From Nocardioides astragali (GTDB lineage: Bacteria > Actinomycetota > Actinomycetes > Propionibacteriales > Nocardioidaceae): a DNA stretch of 64,000 nucleotides. The stretch lies in NCBI RefSeq assembly GCF_024436375.1, contig NZ_JAFMZM010000006.1:310001-374000 (forward strand). The letters run 5' to 3'. This document shows, piece by piece, positions 1 to 8,908 of the stretch (the first letter of the stretch is position 1; the number at the start of each line of letters is the position of its first letter). Under the pieces are notes generated by a model that was not told the DNA's origin, ran no database searches, and worked only from the letters and a program-made list of their open reading frames with translations. Made by a program: the position numbers and the translations under genes.

Positions 1-1091
1 GCGTCGCCGGCGTCGGCGCCGCCATCTTGATCGGTGCGCTCGGCCTGACCGCCTGTGGCGCCAACGACGCCCAGACCGGCGGCGACGACGACGCCGGAGA
101 CGGCGGCGGCGAGAGCAAGGTCATCGCACTGCTGCTCCCGGAGTCGAAGACCACCCGCTACGAGGCGTTCGACAAGCCCCTGTTCGAGGACAAGGTCGCC
201 GAGCTGTGCGACGACTGCGAGGTCGTCTACTACAACGCCGACCAGGACGAGGCGAAGCAGACCCAGCAGGTCGACACCGCCATCTCCGAGGGCGCGAGCG
301 TCATCGTGCTCGACCCGGTGAACGGTGCCGGTGCCGGTGGCATGGTCACCTCCGCCCAGGACGCCGGCGCCACGGTCATCGCCTACGACCGCTTCATCGC
401 CGAGGCCGACTACTACATGTCCTTCGACAACGAGACCGTCGGCAAGATGCAGGCCGAGGCGCTCGTCGAGGCGATGGGCGACGAGGGCGGCATCCTCATG
501 CTCAACGGCTCGCCCGACGACCCCAACGCCGCCCAGTTCAAGGCCGGCGCCCACTCGGTCCTCGACGGCAGCGGCGTCGAGATCCTCGAGGAGTACGACA
601 ACCCCGACTGGAGCCCGGAGAACGCGCAGAAGTTCGTCACCGACCAGCTCAGCAAGTACGACACCTCTGACATCCAGGGCGTCTACGCCGCCAACGACGG
701 CCAGGCCGGTGGCGTCGTCGCCGCCCTCACCGGTGGTGGGTTCTCCCCCGACGACCTGCCCCCGATCACGGGCCAGGACGCCGAGGTCGCCGCGATCCAG
801 CGGATCCTCGCGGGTCAGCAGGCGATGACCATCTACAAGCCGATCCCGATCGAGGCCGAGACGGCCGCCGAGCTCGCGGTCAAGCTCGCCAACGGCGAGG
901 ACGTCGGCACGAGCACCGACAGTGGTGTCGAGCAGACCGACTACGAGGGCGTCCCGTCCTACATCTTCGACCCGATCGTCGTCACCGCCGACAACGTCGC
1001 CGACACCGTGATCGCCGACGGCTTCTACTCCGCCGAGGACATCTGCACCGGCGAGTACGTCGAGGCGTGCGAGGCGGCTGGCATCTCCTGA
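1..1091 (+). CDS. Sugar ABC transporter substrate-binding lipoprotein (XylF/ChvE type), 5' end missing
   Basis: Binds a sugar outside the membrane and delivers it to the permease encoded two genes downstream. The reading frame is open from base 3, so the true start lies upstream of the window. The first visible residues are the end of a lipoprotein signal peptide with the lipobox LTAC (Cys at bases 54-56), followed by a Gly/Asp-rich linker. The mature part matches the periplasmic-binding type 1 fold of xylose-binding proteins, with segments such as DPVNGAGAGGM, AYDRFIAEADYYMSFDNE and TGQDAEVAAIQRILAGQQ. Two cysteine pairs (LCDDC near the start, ICTGEYVEAC at the end) could form disulfides. 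The stop overlaps the next ATG (ATGA), so the importer genes are translationally coupled. The exact sugar cannot be read from sequence. Confidence 0.93.
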   Translation, partial: VAGVGAAILIGALGLTACGANDAQTGGDDDAGDGGGESKVIALLLPESKTTRYEAFDKPLFEDKVAELCDDCEVVYYNADQDEAKQTQQVDTAISEGASVIVLDPVNGAGAGGMVTSAQDAGATVIAYDRFIAEADYYMSFDNETVGKMQAEALVEAMGDEGGILMLNGSPDDPNAAQFKAGAHSVLDGSGVEILEEYDNPDWSPENAQKFVTDQLSKYDTSDIQGVYAANDGQAGGVVAALTGGGFSPDDLPPITGQDAEVAAIQRILAGQQAMTIYKPIPIEAETAAELAVKLANGEDVGTSTDSGVEQTDYEGVPSYIFDPIVVTADNVADTVIADGFYSAEDICTGEYVEACEAAGIS

Positions 1092-1933
1092 TGTCGACGT
1101 CCGTGGCAGACCGCGCGCCGGCCGGGGAGGTCGTACTCTCCCTGGCCGGCGTCAGCAAACGATTCGGCGCCGTCCAGGCCCTCTCGGACGTCCACATGGA
1201 CGTCCGGGCGGGCGAGGTCGTCGCCCTGGTCGGCGACAACGGCGCCGGCAAGTCCACCCTGGTCAAGGTCATCTCGGGCGTCTACGAGCCCGACGGCGGA
1301 GACATCACCTTCGCCGGCCGCAAGGTGACCGTGGGTGGTCCCTCGGAGGCGCAGGCCCTCGGCATCGCCACCGTGTTCCAGGACCTCGCGCTGTGCGACA
1401 ACCTCGACGTGGTCGCCAACCTCTTCCTCGGTCAGGAGCAGCTCGCAGGCCCCTTCATCGACGAGGTCGGCATGGAGAAGGAGGCGTGGCGCCTGCTCAA
1501 GACGCTCTCCGCCAAGATCCCCAGCGTCCGGATCCCGATCGCCGCGCTGTCCGGAGGCCAGCGGCAGACCGTCGCGATCGCCCGAAGCCTGGTCGGCAGC
1601 CCCCAGGTCGTCATGCTCGACGAGCCCACCGCGGCGCTGGGCGTCGCCCAGACCGCCGAGGTGCTCAACCTCATCGAGCGGCTCCGCGAGACCGGTCTCG
1701 GCGTCATCCTGATCAGCCACAACATGGCGGACGTCCAGGCCGTGGCCGACCGCATCGTGGTGCTCCGCCTGGGCAAGAACGCGGCCGAGTTCCGGGTCGA
1801 GGACGCCTCGACCGCTGAGCTGGTCGCGGCGATCACCGGCGCGTCCGACAACGTGGTCGCCAGCCGCGCCTCCCGGCGCAGCGCGTCCACCCAGACCGAG
1901 ACCCACATCGAGAGTGGTGAGCAGGATGGTTGA
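1091..1933 (+). CDS. Sugar ABC transporter ATP-binding protein, single-domain
   Basis: ATPase that powers the sugar importer. It has one ABC domain: Walker A GDNGAGKST near residue 47, Q-loop in TVFQDLAL, signature LSGGQRQ, Walker B VVMLDEP and the H-loop ISHNM. At 280 aa it is half the size of the double-domain XylG/RbsA ATPases, as in the FrcA-like class, so two copies would serve one transporter. I chose the ATG at 1091 rather than an upstream GTG at 1067 because it gives a 1-base stop/start overlap (TGATG) with the binding-protein gene and begins just before the conserved SLAGVSKRFGAVQAL block. Confidence 0.93.
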   Translation: MSTSVADRAPAGEVVLSLAGVSKRFGAVQALSDVHMDVRAGEVVALVGDNGAGKSTLVKVISGVYEPDGGDITFAGRKVTVGGPSEAQALGIATVFQDLALCDNLDVVANLFLGQEQLAGPFIDEVGMEKEAWRLLKTLSAKIPSVRIPIAALSGGQRQTVAIARSLVGSPQVVMLDEPTAALGVAQTAEVLNLIERLRETGLGVILISHNMADVQAVADRIVVLRLGKNAAEFRVEDASTAELVAAITGASDNVVASRASRRSASTQTETHIESGEQDG

Positions 1934-3179
1934 CCAGGAAGCCCCCGCCTCGACCGTCGCCGCCGACCTGGCCGACGAGCGGCTCCTCGCCACCCACGGC
2001 ATCGGCGGCTACGGCCATCTCATGTGGAACCGTCTGCGGTCCGGTGAGCTGGGCAGCCTTCCGGTCATCGTCGGGCTCGCGATCATCAGCATCGGCTTCT
2101 ACACCGCCGAGCCGAGGTTCCTCTCCTCGCGCAGCCTCGTCTCGATCACCCAGTTCGCGGCGCCGGTGGGCATCATCGCCCTGGGCATCGTGCTGGTGCT
2201 GCTGCTCGGCGAGATCGACCTCTCGGTCGGGTCGGTGAGCGGGTTCGCCTCAGCGGTGATGGCCGTGACGCTGCTCGACCAGGGCCAGTCGATGGTCGTC
2301 GCGATGCTCGCCGGCATCCTCGTCGGCGTCGCGATCGGTGCGCTATACGCGGTGCTCTACACCAAGCTGGGCGTGCCATCGTTCGTGTTCTCGCTGGCAG
2401 GCCTGCTCGGCTTCCAGGGAGCGCTGCTCTACGTCCTGGGCGCCAACGGCACGCGCAACCTGCCCTCGGACTCGTTCCTGGTGGACTTCACCCGGTTCCA
2501 GTTCGTCACCCCGACGATGTCCTACGTGCTCGTCGGGGCGACGGTGGTGGTCTTCGTCCTCGCCCAGCTCTGGGGGATCCGGCAGCGCACCGCAGCCGGC
2601 CTGAGTGCTCCCTCCGTCACCCTCGTGGGCGTCAAGGCGGCCCTGCTGCTCGTCTCGCTGGGCCTGCTCACCTGGTACGTCAACATCGACCGCGGCTGGA
2701 CCTACATCTGGGTCTTCTTCGTCGTGCTCGTCGTGCTGATGGACCTGGTGCTGCGCCGTACGCGGTGGGGACGCCACGTCTACGCCGTGGGTGGCAACGA
2801 GGAAGCCGCGCGTCGCTCCGGCATCAAGGTCGACCGGGTCTACTTCTCGGTCTTCGTGGCGTGCTCGACGCTGGCCGCCCTCGGTGGCCTGCTGGCCGCC
2901 GGGCTGCAGACCAGCGTGTCGCAGGCCAGCGGCACCAACGACACCAACCTGACCGCGATCGCGGCCGCGGTCATCGGTGGGACGTCGCTGTTCGGTGGGC
3001 GCGGCTCGGCCTACTCCGCCATGCTCGGCATCATCGTGCTCCAGGCGATCCAGACCGGCCTCAACCTGATCGGGGTGGACTCCTCGGTGCGCTTCATGGT
3101 GACGGGTGGGGTGCTCCTCCTGGCCGTCGCGATCGACTCGGTGTCGAGGCGCGCCCGGTCGTCCAGCGGACGAGGCTAG
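1926..3179 (+). CDS. Sugar ABC transporter permease (XylH/RbsC family)
   Basis: Membrane channel of the sugar importer, BPD_transp_2 family. About ten hydrophobic helices are visible, with the family-typical segments LGEIDLSVGSVSGF (second helix pair) and GRHVYAVGGNEEAARRSGIKVDR in the cytoplasmic loop, and IAAAVIGGTSLFGGRGS near the C-terminus. Length of 417 aa suits XylH-type permeases. Start choice: ATG 1926 has a GGTGAG ribosome site about 5 bases upstream and overlaps the ATPase gene by 8 bases; GTG at 1914 or 1917 is the alternative and would add 3 to 4 residues. It ends the importer operon; the next gene has its own promoter box. Confidence 0.92.
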   Translation: MVDQEAPASTVAADLADERLLATHGIGGYGHLMWNRLRSGELGSLPVIVGLAIISIGFYTAEPRFLSSRSLVSITQFAAPVGIIALGIVLVLLLGEIDLSVGSVSGFASAVMAVTLLDQGQSMVVAMLAGILVGVAIGALYAVLYTKLGVPSFVFSLAGLLGFQGALLYVLGANGTRNLPSDSFLVDFTRFQFVTPTMSYVLVGATVVVFVLAQLWGIRQRTAAGLSAPSVTLVGVKAALLLVSLGLLTWYVNIDRGWTYIWVFFVVLVVLMDLVLRRTRWGRHVYAVGGNEEAARRSGIKVDRVYFSVFVACSTLAALGGLLAAGLQTSVSQASGTNDTNLTAIAAAVIGGTSLFGGRGSAYSAMLGIIVLQAIQTGLNLIGVDSSVRFMVTGGVLLLAVAIDSVSRRARSSSGRG

Positions 3180-3188
3180 CCCTCGCGA

Positions 3189-3194
3189 TAACCT
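3189..3194 (+). promoter_or_regulatory. -10 box TAACCT for a leaderless transcript
   Basis: TAACCT followed by 7 bases and the ATG at 3202 fits the TANNNT spacing of leaderless actinobacterial promoters. Confidence 0.5.
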
Positions 3195-3201
3195 CGTCGG
3201 G

Positions 3202-3894
3202 ATGTTCCGCACCCGACTCGTCTCAACCGTGCTCGTCGCCGTCGCACCCCTGTTGTCCGGGTGCGTCGGCGACGAGCCCACCGTCGCCCTCCTCGTGGCC
3301 GGCGGCACGGACCCGGGGTCGCGCGCCGTCGATGTCGAGCACTTCACCGACCGGGTCGAGGCCACCTGCGACGAGTGCACGGTGACCGTCTACGACGCCG
3401 AGGGCGACGCCGCCGCCCAGAAGAGCCAGGCCCGCCAGGCCGAGGCGAGCTCGGCCGACGTCATCGTCGTGGTGCCCGTCGATCCCGACGACCTCGAGAC
3501 CGTGACCAGTCGTGAGCTGCCCGTGGTCTCGCTCGGCGAGCTCGTCCCCGGATCGGACCGGTTCGTCGGTCTCGAGGGCGGCGACGTCCCGGACCAGGCG
3601 GGGTCGGACCTCGAAGCGGCCCGTGACGTCCTCCTCGGCGAGGAGGAGTCGATGACCTACGTGCCCAGTCGCGCGATGAGCGAGCAGGCCGCCGACGTGG
3701 CCGTGGCGTTCCTGGCCGGCAATCCTGTGCCCGACGGGGAGGAGCTCGACGGAGTCGAGTCCTGGCTCTACGAGGAGCAGGACGTGACCGTCGACACCCT
3801 GACCTCCGTGCTGGTCGCCCAGGACGTGGTCACGCTCGACGCCCTGTGCAGCGGGGCCACCGAGAAGCGATGCACCAGGCTGGGGCTGCGGTGA
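3202..3894 (+). CDS. Shortened paralogue of the sugar-binding lipoprotein
   Basis: Probable surface lipoprotein of 230 aa with signal peptide and lipobox LLSGC. It is recognisably a cut-down copy of the binding protein at 1-1091. Its N-terminal part (VALLVAGGTDPGSRAVD, TCDECTVTVYDAEGDAAAQ, ADVIVVVPVDP) aligns with the first lobe, and its last ~90 residues (AARDVLLGEEESMTYVPS ... LCSGATEKRCTRLGL) align with the last segment of the full protein. Roughly 110-120 residues of the middle, including the DNE ligand region, are absent. Both cysteine pairs are kept. It probably cannot bind sugar as its relative does; a role as a partner or regulator of the importer is speculation. It directly follows the importer and overlaps the map start. 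Confidence 0.85.
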   Translation: MFRTRLVSTVLVAVAPLLSGCVGDEPTVALLVAGGTDPGSRAVDVEHFTDRVEATCDECTVTVYDAEGDAAAQKSQARQAEASSADVIVVVPVDPDDLETVTSRELPVVSLGELVPGSDRFVGLEGGDVPDQAGSDLEAARDVLLGEEESMTYVPSRAMSEQAADVAVAFLAGNPVPDGEELDGVESWLYEEQDVTVDTLTSVLVAQDVVTLDALCSGATEKRCTRLGLR

Positions 3895-4685
3895 TCGAGA
3901 TCCTCACGGCCGCCCAGGTCGACAAGGCCCGAGCGACCGGTGCGCTCGTGGCCGACATCCTCCAGGACCTCCGCGGCAGGAGCGTGGTCGGCACCAACCT
4001 TCTCGACCTCGACCGCCGGACGGCGGAGATGATCCGGGACGCCGGCGCCGAGTCCTGCTACGTCGACTATGCCCCCGCGTTCGGCCGCGGTCCCTTCGGC
4101 CACTACGTGTGCACCGCGGTCAACGACGCCGTGCTCCACGGGAGACCGCGCGACCAGGCGCTCGCCGACGGCGACCTGCTGACCCTCGACCTGGCCGTGC
4201 GCCTCGACGGCATCGCCGCCGACTCCGCGGTCAGCTTCGTGGTGGGGGAGGCCAGGCCGGCCGGGAGCCTGGAGCTGATCGAGGTCACCGAGCGCGCGCT
4301 GGAGGCGGGCATCGCGGCGGCCCGTCCGGGTGCGCGGATCGGCGACCTGTCCCACGCCATCGGGACGGTGCTGGGCGACGCCGGCTACCCGATCAACATG
4401 CAGTTCGGCGGCCACGGAATCGGCACGACGATGCACCAGGACCCCCATGTGTCCAACAACGGCCGACCCGGCCGGGGCTACAAGCTCCGGCCGGGCCTGC
4501 TGCTGGCGCTCGAGCCATGGGTCATGGCCGACACCGACGAGCTCGTCACCGACGACGACGGCTGGACGCTGCGCAGCTCCACGGGCTGCCTCACCGCCCA
4601 CAGCGAGCACACCGTCGCCATCACCGAGGACGGTGCCGAGGTGCTGACCCTGCCGAGCGCCCCGGCGTCGCGTCCGTCTGCCTAG
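3891..4685 (+). CDS. map: Type I methionine aminopeptidase
   Basis: Removes the initiator methionine from nascent proteins in the cytosol using a dinuclear metal centre. All five expected ligands are visible: two Asp in LLTLDLAVRLDGIAADSA, His in GHGIGTTMHQDPHVSN, Glu in LALEPW and Glu in SEHTVAITEDG; the substrate His is in GHYVCTAVNDAVLHG. About 264 aa, normal for the catalytic core without an N-terminal zinc extension. Start: GTG 3891 overlaps the preceding stop (GTGA) and begins at the conserved IEILT; ATG 3870, preceded by GAGAAG, is possible. Actinobacteria often carry more than one map gene, so this may be a secondary copy. Its TAG stop interlocks with the opposing MMPL stop. Confidence 0.93.
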   Translation: MIEILTAAQVDKARATGALVADILQDLRGRSVVGTNLLDLDRRTAEMIRDAGAESCYVDYAPAFGRGPFGHYVCTAVNDAVLHGRPRDQALADGDLLTLDLAVRLDGIAADSAVSFVVGEARPAGSLELIEVTERALEAGIAAARPGARIGDLSHAIGTVLGDAGYPINMQFGGHGIGTTMHQDPHVSNNGRPGRGYKLRPGLLLALEPWVMADTDELVTDDDGWTLRSSTGCLTAHSEHTVAITEDGAEVLTLPSAPASRPSA

Positions 4686-6832
4686 TGCACCGTCTCGAGC
4701 GGCCGCTCGGCCTCGGCCGCGCTCAGCGGGGCGTCCGCTGAGTCGAGCTTGCTCGGCCACCAGATCTTGCCGCCGAGGTCGAGGTTGAGCGCCGTGACCA
4801 GCACGGACCGGACGATCAGCGTGTCGAGCATGACGCCGAGGGCGACGGCCACCCCGAGCTCGGCCAGGAAGACCAGGGGCAACGACCCCAGCACCAGGAA
4901 GGTCGCCGCGAGCACGACGCCGGCCGAGGTGATGACGCCGCCGGTCGAGGCGAGCCCGATCAGCGATCCCTTTCGGGTGCCATGGGTGGCGGTCTCCTCC
5001 CTGACCCGGGTCATCAGGAAGATGTTGTAGTCGATGCCCAAGGCCACCAGGAACACGAAGGTGAACAGCGGGAACCCGGGGTCGGACCCGGCGAAGCCGA
5101 AGACGTACTCGAAGAGCAGGGCCGAGATCCCCAGCGCGGCGCCGAACGACAGGACCACGGTGGCCATCAGGATCAGCGGGGCGAGGAGTGCGCGCAACAG
5201 TCCGATGAGGATCAGCAGCACGACCAGCAGGACGAGCGGCATGATCACCCAGCTGTCGCGCTCGGAGGCGATCTTGGTGTCGAGGTAGAACGCCGAGCCG
5301 CCGCCGACCAGGGCGTCGGCACCGTCCACGCCGTGTGCCGCGTCGCGGGACTCCTCGACGATGCCGGCAGCCGCGCTGGAGGAGATGTCGGCGTTGATGG
5401 TCGCCTCGAACCAGGACCTTCCGTCGGCGAGCGGCTGCACCTCTCCGGGCGCACCAAGGCCGTCGATGCCCTCGAGGGACGCGGCGACGTCGGCCGCCTG
5501 GTCGGTGTCGGTGACCACCTGGATGGTGTTGGAGTTGTCGGCCAGACCGTGCTCGGTGAGCAGCTTCTGGCCCTTGATGGAGTCGAACTCCTTCGTGTAG
5601 GTGTCCTCGGTCGAGAGGCCGGAGGTGTCGAGCCGGAACAGCCCGAGGCAGGCCAGGAGCAGCAGGCCGGTCGTGACGACCCACACGCGACGGGGGCGGT
5701 GGCTGATCGCGCGTCCGACGCGGGCCCAGAGACCGTCGGAGGTGGGCTCGGGGCTGCCGAAGGAGGGCCGCTTGGGCCAGAACACCCAACGACCGCAGAT
5801 CACCAGCAGTGCCGGGAGCAGGGTGACCATCACGAGCATGGTGACGGAGACGCCGATCGCCGCGACCGGGCCGAGACCCGCGGTGGAGTTGAGCTCGGCG
5901 AAGGAGAGGCACAGCATGCCGAGCGCGACGGTGGCCGCGCTGGCGAAGATGGCCGGCGCGGCACGGTGCAGCGCGAAGGCCATGGCTTCGTGGCGGTCGT
6001 CGTGCCTGCGCAGCTCCTCCCGGTAGCGGGCGACCAGCAGGAGGGCGTAGTCGGTGCCCGCGCCGATGACCAGGATGCTCAGGATGGCCTGGCTCTGGCC
6101 GTTGACGGTCAGGTCGGCGTACTTGGCCAGGAGGTAGACCAAGCCGGTCGCGATCGTGTTGGCGACGACCGCGCAGATGATCGGGAGCAGCCAGAGGACC
6201 GGGCTGCGGTAGGTGAAGAGCAGGATCACGATCACGACACCGAGCGTGGCGAAGATCAGGTTGGTGTCGATCCCCTCGAAAGCCTCGGCCGAGTCGGCGG
6301 CCTGCCCACCGAAGCCCGCCAGGTGCACGTCGCCCCCGTCGATCTCGGCGATGTCGCGGATCTCGTCGGCGGCGTCGGGGATGGCGTTCCAGCCGTCGGT
6401 GCCGAAGTTGAGGACGAGGTAGAGGTAGGCGACCTCGCCGTCCTCCGACACGAGTGTCGGGACGGGGGCGCCCTGCGCTGCCGCGGCCTCCGCGGCAGCG
6501 GGGGTGAGCACGCCCTCGTCGGTGACGCCCTCGAGATCGGCGATCTCCTTGCCGTCGGCCTCCATCGCGGCGAGGTCGTCGTCGGTCAGCCCGCCGTCGC
6601 GGTGGTAGACCACGAGCGTGGGGATGTCGTTGGGGTCGACGGACTCGGAGAGCTCGTCGAGCACCTTGGTCGACTCGGCCGAGGCCGGCAGCCAGGACGA
6701 CGCCTCGTTGTTCTGGACCGAGGTGAGCTTGGTCGAGAACACACCCATGATGGCGGTGATCGCCAGGACGGCGGCGAGGACGACCCACTTGGTCACGCGG
6801 CCGGTCAGCGATCCGGCGATCTGTCGATGCAT
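4682..6832 (-). CDS. MMPL/RND-family membrane transporter
   Basis: Large membrane exporter of the MmpL/YdfJ family (716 aa from ATG 6832), likely moving lipids or hydrophobic compounds with the proton gradient. The protein shows the family's duplicated plan: a first helix (WVVLAAVLAITAIMGVF), an outer loop of about 130 residues, a block of five to six helices containing ILVIGAGTDYALLLVARYREELR, then a second helix/loop/helix-block copy ending in FLVALGIDYNIFLMTRVREETA and LGVMLDTLIVRSVLVTALN. The GxDY and GIDY motifs are the proton-relay helices. Start could instead be GTG 6862 (+10 aa). No regulator gene lies next to it. Confidence 0.9.
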   Translation of the reverse strand: MHRQIAGSLTGRVTKWVVLAAVLAITAIMGVFSTKLTSVQNNEASSWLPASAESTKVLDELSESVDPNDIPTLVVYHRDGGLTDDDLAAMEADGKEIADLEGVTDEGVLTPAAAEAAAAQGAPVPTLVSEDGEVAYLYLVLNFGTDGWNAIPDAADEIRDIAEIDGGDVHLAGFGGQAADSAEAFEGIDTNLIFATLGVVIVILLFTYRSPVLWLLPIICAVVANTIATGLVYLLAKYADLTVNGQSQAILSILVIGAGTDYALLLVARYREELRRHDDRHEAMAFALHRAAPAIFASAATVALGMLCLSFAELNSTAGLGPVAAIGVSVTMLVMVTLLPALLVICGRWVFWPKRPSFGSPEPTSDGLWARVGRAISHRPRRVWVVTTGLLLLACLGLFRLDTSGLSTEDTYTKEFDSIKGQKLLTEHGLADNSNTIQVVTDTDQAADVAASLEGIDGLGAPGEVQPLADGRSWFEATINADISSSAAAGIVEESRDAAHGVDGADALVGGGSAFYLDTKIASERDSWVIMPLVLLVVLLILIGLLRALLAPLILMATVVLSFGAALGISALLFEYVFGFAGSDPGFPLFTFVFLVALGIDYNIFLMTRVREETATHGTRKGSLIGLASTGGVITSAGVVLAATFLVLGSLPLVFLAELGVAVALGVMLDTLIVRSVLVTALNLDLGGKIWWPSKLDSADAPLSAAEAERPLETVH

Positions 6833-6908
6833 GGGAAGCAGTCCAGCAGAAGCCGGGGACACTCCGCATCCGGATTTCCCCTGAGGACTGGTCAGGGTCG
6901 GGGCAGGG

Positions 6909-7985
6909 CTATCGCGTCTGGAGCTGGAACGGCGCCTTCGTGTCCGTCGAGCCGCGACGCGGGGCGACGGCGTACTCCATCGACCCGTCGATCCCCAGCC
7001 GCACGATCGCCCACTCTCCGTCCGAGAACGTGACGACCAGGACGTGCTCGGGGTCCTCCCAGACCTCGTCGAAGTACGTCGTCACGGCGCCGTGGGTGGG
7101 CGAACGGAACGTGCGGACGACCGAGCCGTCGGCGGTGGCCAGCACGTCAAGGGTCGTGGGGCCGAAGCCGTCGCCGTACGCCGGCAGGCCCAGAACGTGG
7201 TCGTTGCCGGGCGAGATGTCGGACAACCGGTTGTCGCAGGTGCGCCACTGCACCCGCAGGCCCCAGGTCATCGCGCTGCACGAGCCGGTGTCGCTGACCG
7301 AGGTGATCCCGCCGAGCCAGGCGCCGCGGCCGGCGGAGGCGAGACGCAGGTGGGGAGTGCGCTCCACGATGCCGTGGGTGGTGGTGTACCAGGCGCGGGC
7401 TCCGTTGACGTCGACCGAGCACCCGTGGCTGGTCGCGCTCTCCTTGCAGTCCTCCCCGGCGAGGGCGACGGCCCGGCCCGTGCCGGTGATCGGCACGGGG
7501 TTGAGGGAGAGGACGCGGTCGCCCGCGCTGTCGATGGCCCAGACCCTGCCGCGCCTTCCGGCGAAGGCGACGGCCTTTCCGCGCGCGGAGACGGCCAGCC
7601 CGTGACCGGTACGCCACTCGCCTCGGCCGGGGCTGCCGTCGGCGCCGATCCAACGGGTGGTGACAGGGTGGTTGCCGGCGGTCTGGATGACGAAGCCGGA
7701 GCCCATGGGGGCAAAGGCATCGAGGCTGTTGGGCACCGGCGTCCTGGTGCCGCCGGCACCACGGATGGCCGTCCGACCGGCGCGGCGCACGGACCACGCG
7801 AGCGCCGGGGGCGCACCGGTTCCCAGGTCGGAGACGTCGAAGAGCGTGGTGGGCGCCGAGCGGGAGCGCTCCTGGGACTGCTGGGCGGCAGGGGCGGCGG
7901 GCGGCGCGATGAGCGTGAGAACGGCGAGCGTGGTCGCGGCCAGGAGCGTGGTCCCGGAGCTGGGCTTCATGATGTGGAGACGCAT
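6909..7985 (-). CDS. Secreted protein of unknown function, beta-propeller-like
   Basis: 358-aa exported protein. The N-terminus (MRLHIMKPSSGTTLLAATTL, then hydrophobic residues and APAAQQ) is a Sec signal peptide with a probable AxA cleavage site near residue 36. The rest is rich in Trp, Gly, Asp and Ser with repeated short beta-strand-like segments (GRVWAIDSAGDRVLSL, DVLATADGSVVRTF, WAIVRLGIDGSMEYAV), which suggests a beta-propeller, but no named family was recognised. Five or six cysteines could form disulfides. Start ATG 7985 has GGAAG about 7 bases upstream; ATG 7997 is possible. It lies between a GDPD and an MMPL gene on the same strand. Confidence 0.7.
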   Translation of the reverse strand: MRLHIMKPSSGTTLLAATTLAVLTLIAPPAAPAAQQSQERSRSAPTTLFDVSDLGTGAPPALAWSVRRAGRTAIRGAGGTRTPVPNSLDAFAPMGSGFVIQTAGNHPVTTRWIGADGSPGRGEWRTGHGLAVSARGKAVAFAGRRGRVWAIDSAGDRVLSLNPVPITGTGRAVALAGEDCKESATSHGCSVDVNGARAWYTTTHGIVERTPHLRLASAGRGAWLGGITSVSDTGSCSAMTWGLRVQWRTCDNRLSDISPGNDHVLGLPAYGDGFGPTTLDVLATADGSVVRTFRSPTHGAVTTYFDEVWEDPEHVLVVTFSDGEWAIVRLGIDGSMEYAVAPRRGSTDTKAPFQLQTR

Positions 7986-7995
7986 CAGGTCTTCC

Positions 7996-8040
7996 ATTGG
8001 TTGCGTCACGACTGGTTGCCTCAGGACTGGTTGCCTCAGG
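7996..8040. repeat. Three tandem copies of a 15-bp repeat
   Basis: Two identical units ACTGGTTGCCTCAGG (8011-8025 and 8026-8040) follow a diverged unit at 7996-8010. The array covers the stop codon of the GDPD gene and the leader of the secreted-protein gene. Copy-number change would alter the spacing between the two genes. Confidence 0.85.
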
Positions 8041-8908
8041 AACCGGGGAAGCCGGGCGGGACGCCGCGTCCCTCGGCGACCAGCACGTCGCGCAGCCGGT
8101 CGGGACGGTTGGTGATCAGTCCGTCGACGCCGACCCGGACCAGGTGGCGCATGGTGGCCTCGTCGTCGACGACGTAGGGGATCACCGCAAGACCCTCGCC
8201 GTGCGCGCGCTCCACAAGGTCGTCTGTGGCGAAGGGCGTGTACGCCGGGTCGCCCACCCCGGACACGAACGGGGAGCCGTGGACGGGAGAGATCGCCGTG
8301 AAGCCCTCCGCGGCCGCGGTCCGCACGAAGTCGGCGTCGACAGCGAGCCCGTCGAACCAGGGGGAGGGCGCGTCGGCGGTCGCCTTCAAGTACTTGGGGG
8401 AGACCAGCAGGTTGCGGTCCAGCGCGGGCTCGGCCTCGCCCACCCGGGCGAGCACGCCCCAGTCGAAGCACTGGATGCTGGTGCGCCCGACCAGGCGGTC
8501 GATCCGCAGCGCGTCGACCACCTTCTCGACGAAGGCCTCGCGGCTGGTCAGCCCGGAGGCGTCGAGGGCGTCGTACTTGATCTCGAGGTTGATGCGCACC
8601 GGGTCGGCGCCTCGGTCCTCGAGCAGCGCGGCGACCTGGCGCAGCAGCGGCATCGTGGGCGGGAGGTCGGCGCGGGTGAGCCGACGGATCCGGCGGGCGT
8701 CGGCCAGTCCCGCTCCGGGCAGCGTCGGGTCGTGCGCGACCACGACGTCGTCCTGGGCGGTCAGGTGGACGTCGAGCTCCAGCGTCGAGACGCCGAGCGC
8801 GAGCGCGCGACCGAAGGCCTCGAGCGTGTTCTCCGGCCAGAGGCCTGCGCCGCCGCGGTGGGCCTGGACGTCGAAGGGTCGGTGGAAGGATCCATGCGAG
8901 GGCGTCAC
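8036..8908 (-). CDS. Glycerophosphodiester phosphodiesterase
   Basis: Hydrolyses glycerophosphodiesters to glycerol-3-phosphate and an alcohol. GDPD family motifs are clear: AHRGGAGLWPENTLEAF near residue 14 (catalytic His and PENT), LELDVHLTAQDDVVVAHDPTL (metal-binding Glu/Asp and second His), INLEIKYD, and the C-terminal GVDGLITNRPDRL. 290 aa, no signal peptide, so probably cytosolic. GTG 8908 overlaps the upstream TGA (GTGA), which argues for this start over longer ones; translation is coupled to the metallophosphoesterase. One of three GDPD genes in the window. Confidence 0.92.
   Translation of the reverse strand: MTPSHGSFHRPFDVQAHRGGAGLWPENTLEAFGRALALGVSTLELDVHLTAQDDVVVAHDPTLPGAGLADARRIRRLTRADLPPTMPLLRQVAALLEDRGADPVRINLEIKYDALDASGLTSREAFVEKVVDALRIDRLVGRTSIQCFDWGVLARVGEAEPALDRNLLVSPKYLKATADAPSPWFDGLAVDADFVRTAAAEGFTAISPVHGSPFVSGVGDPAYTPFATDDLVERAHGEGLAVIPYVVDDEATMRHLVRVGVDGLITNRPDRLRDVLVAEGRGVPPGFPGS

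Noticed and set aside
4982..7033. A 683-codon plus-strand open frame antisense to the MMPL gene
   Set aside because: Composition is Gly/Asp/Glu/Arg-rich without domain signals; the minus-strand frame has clear transporter motifs and typical codon use.
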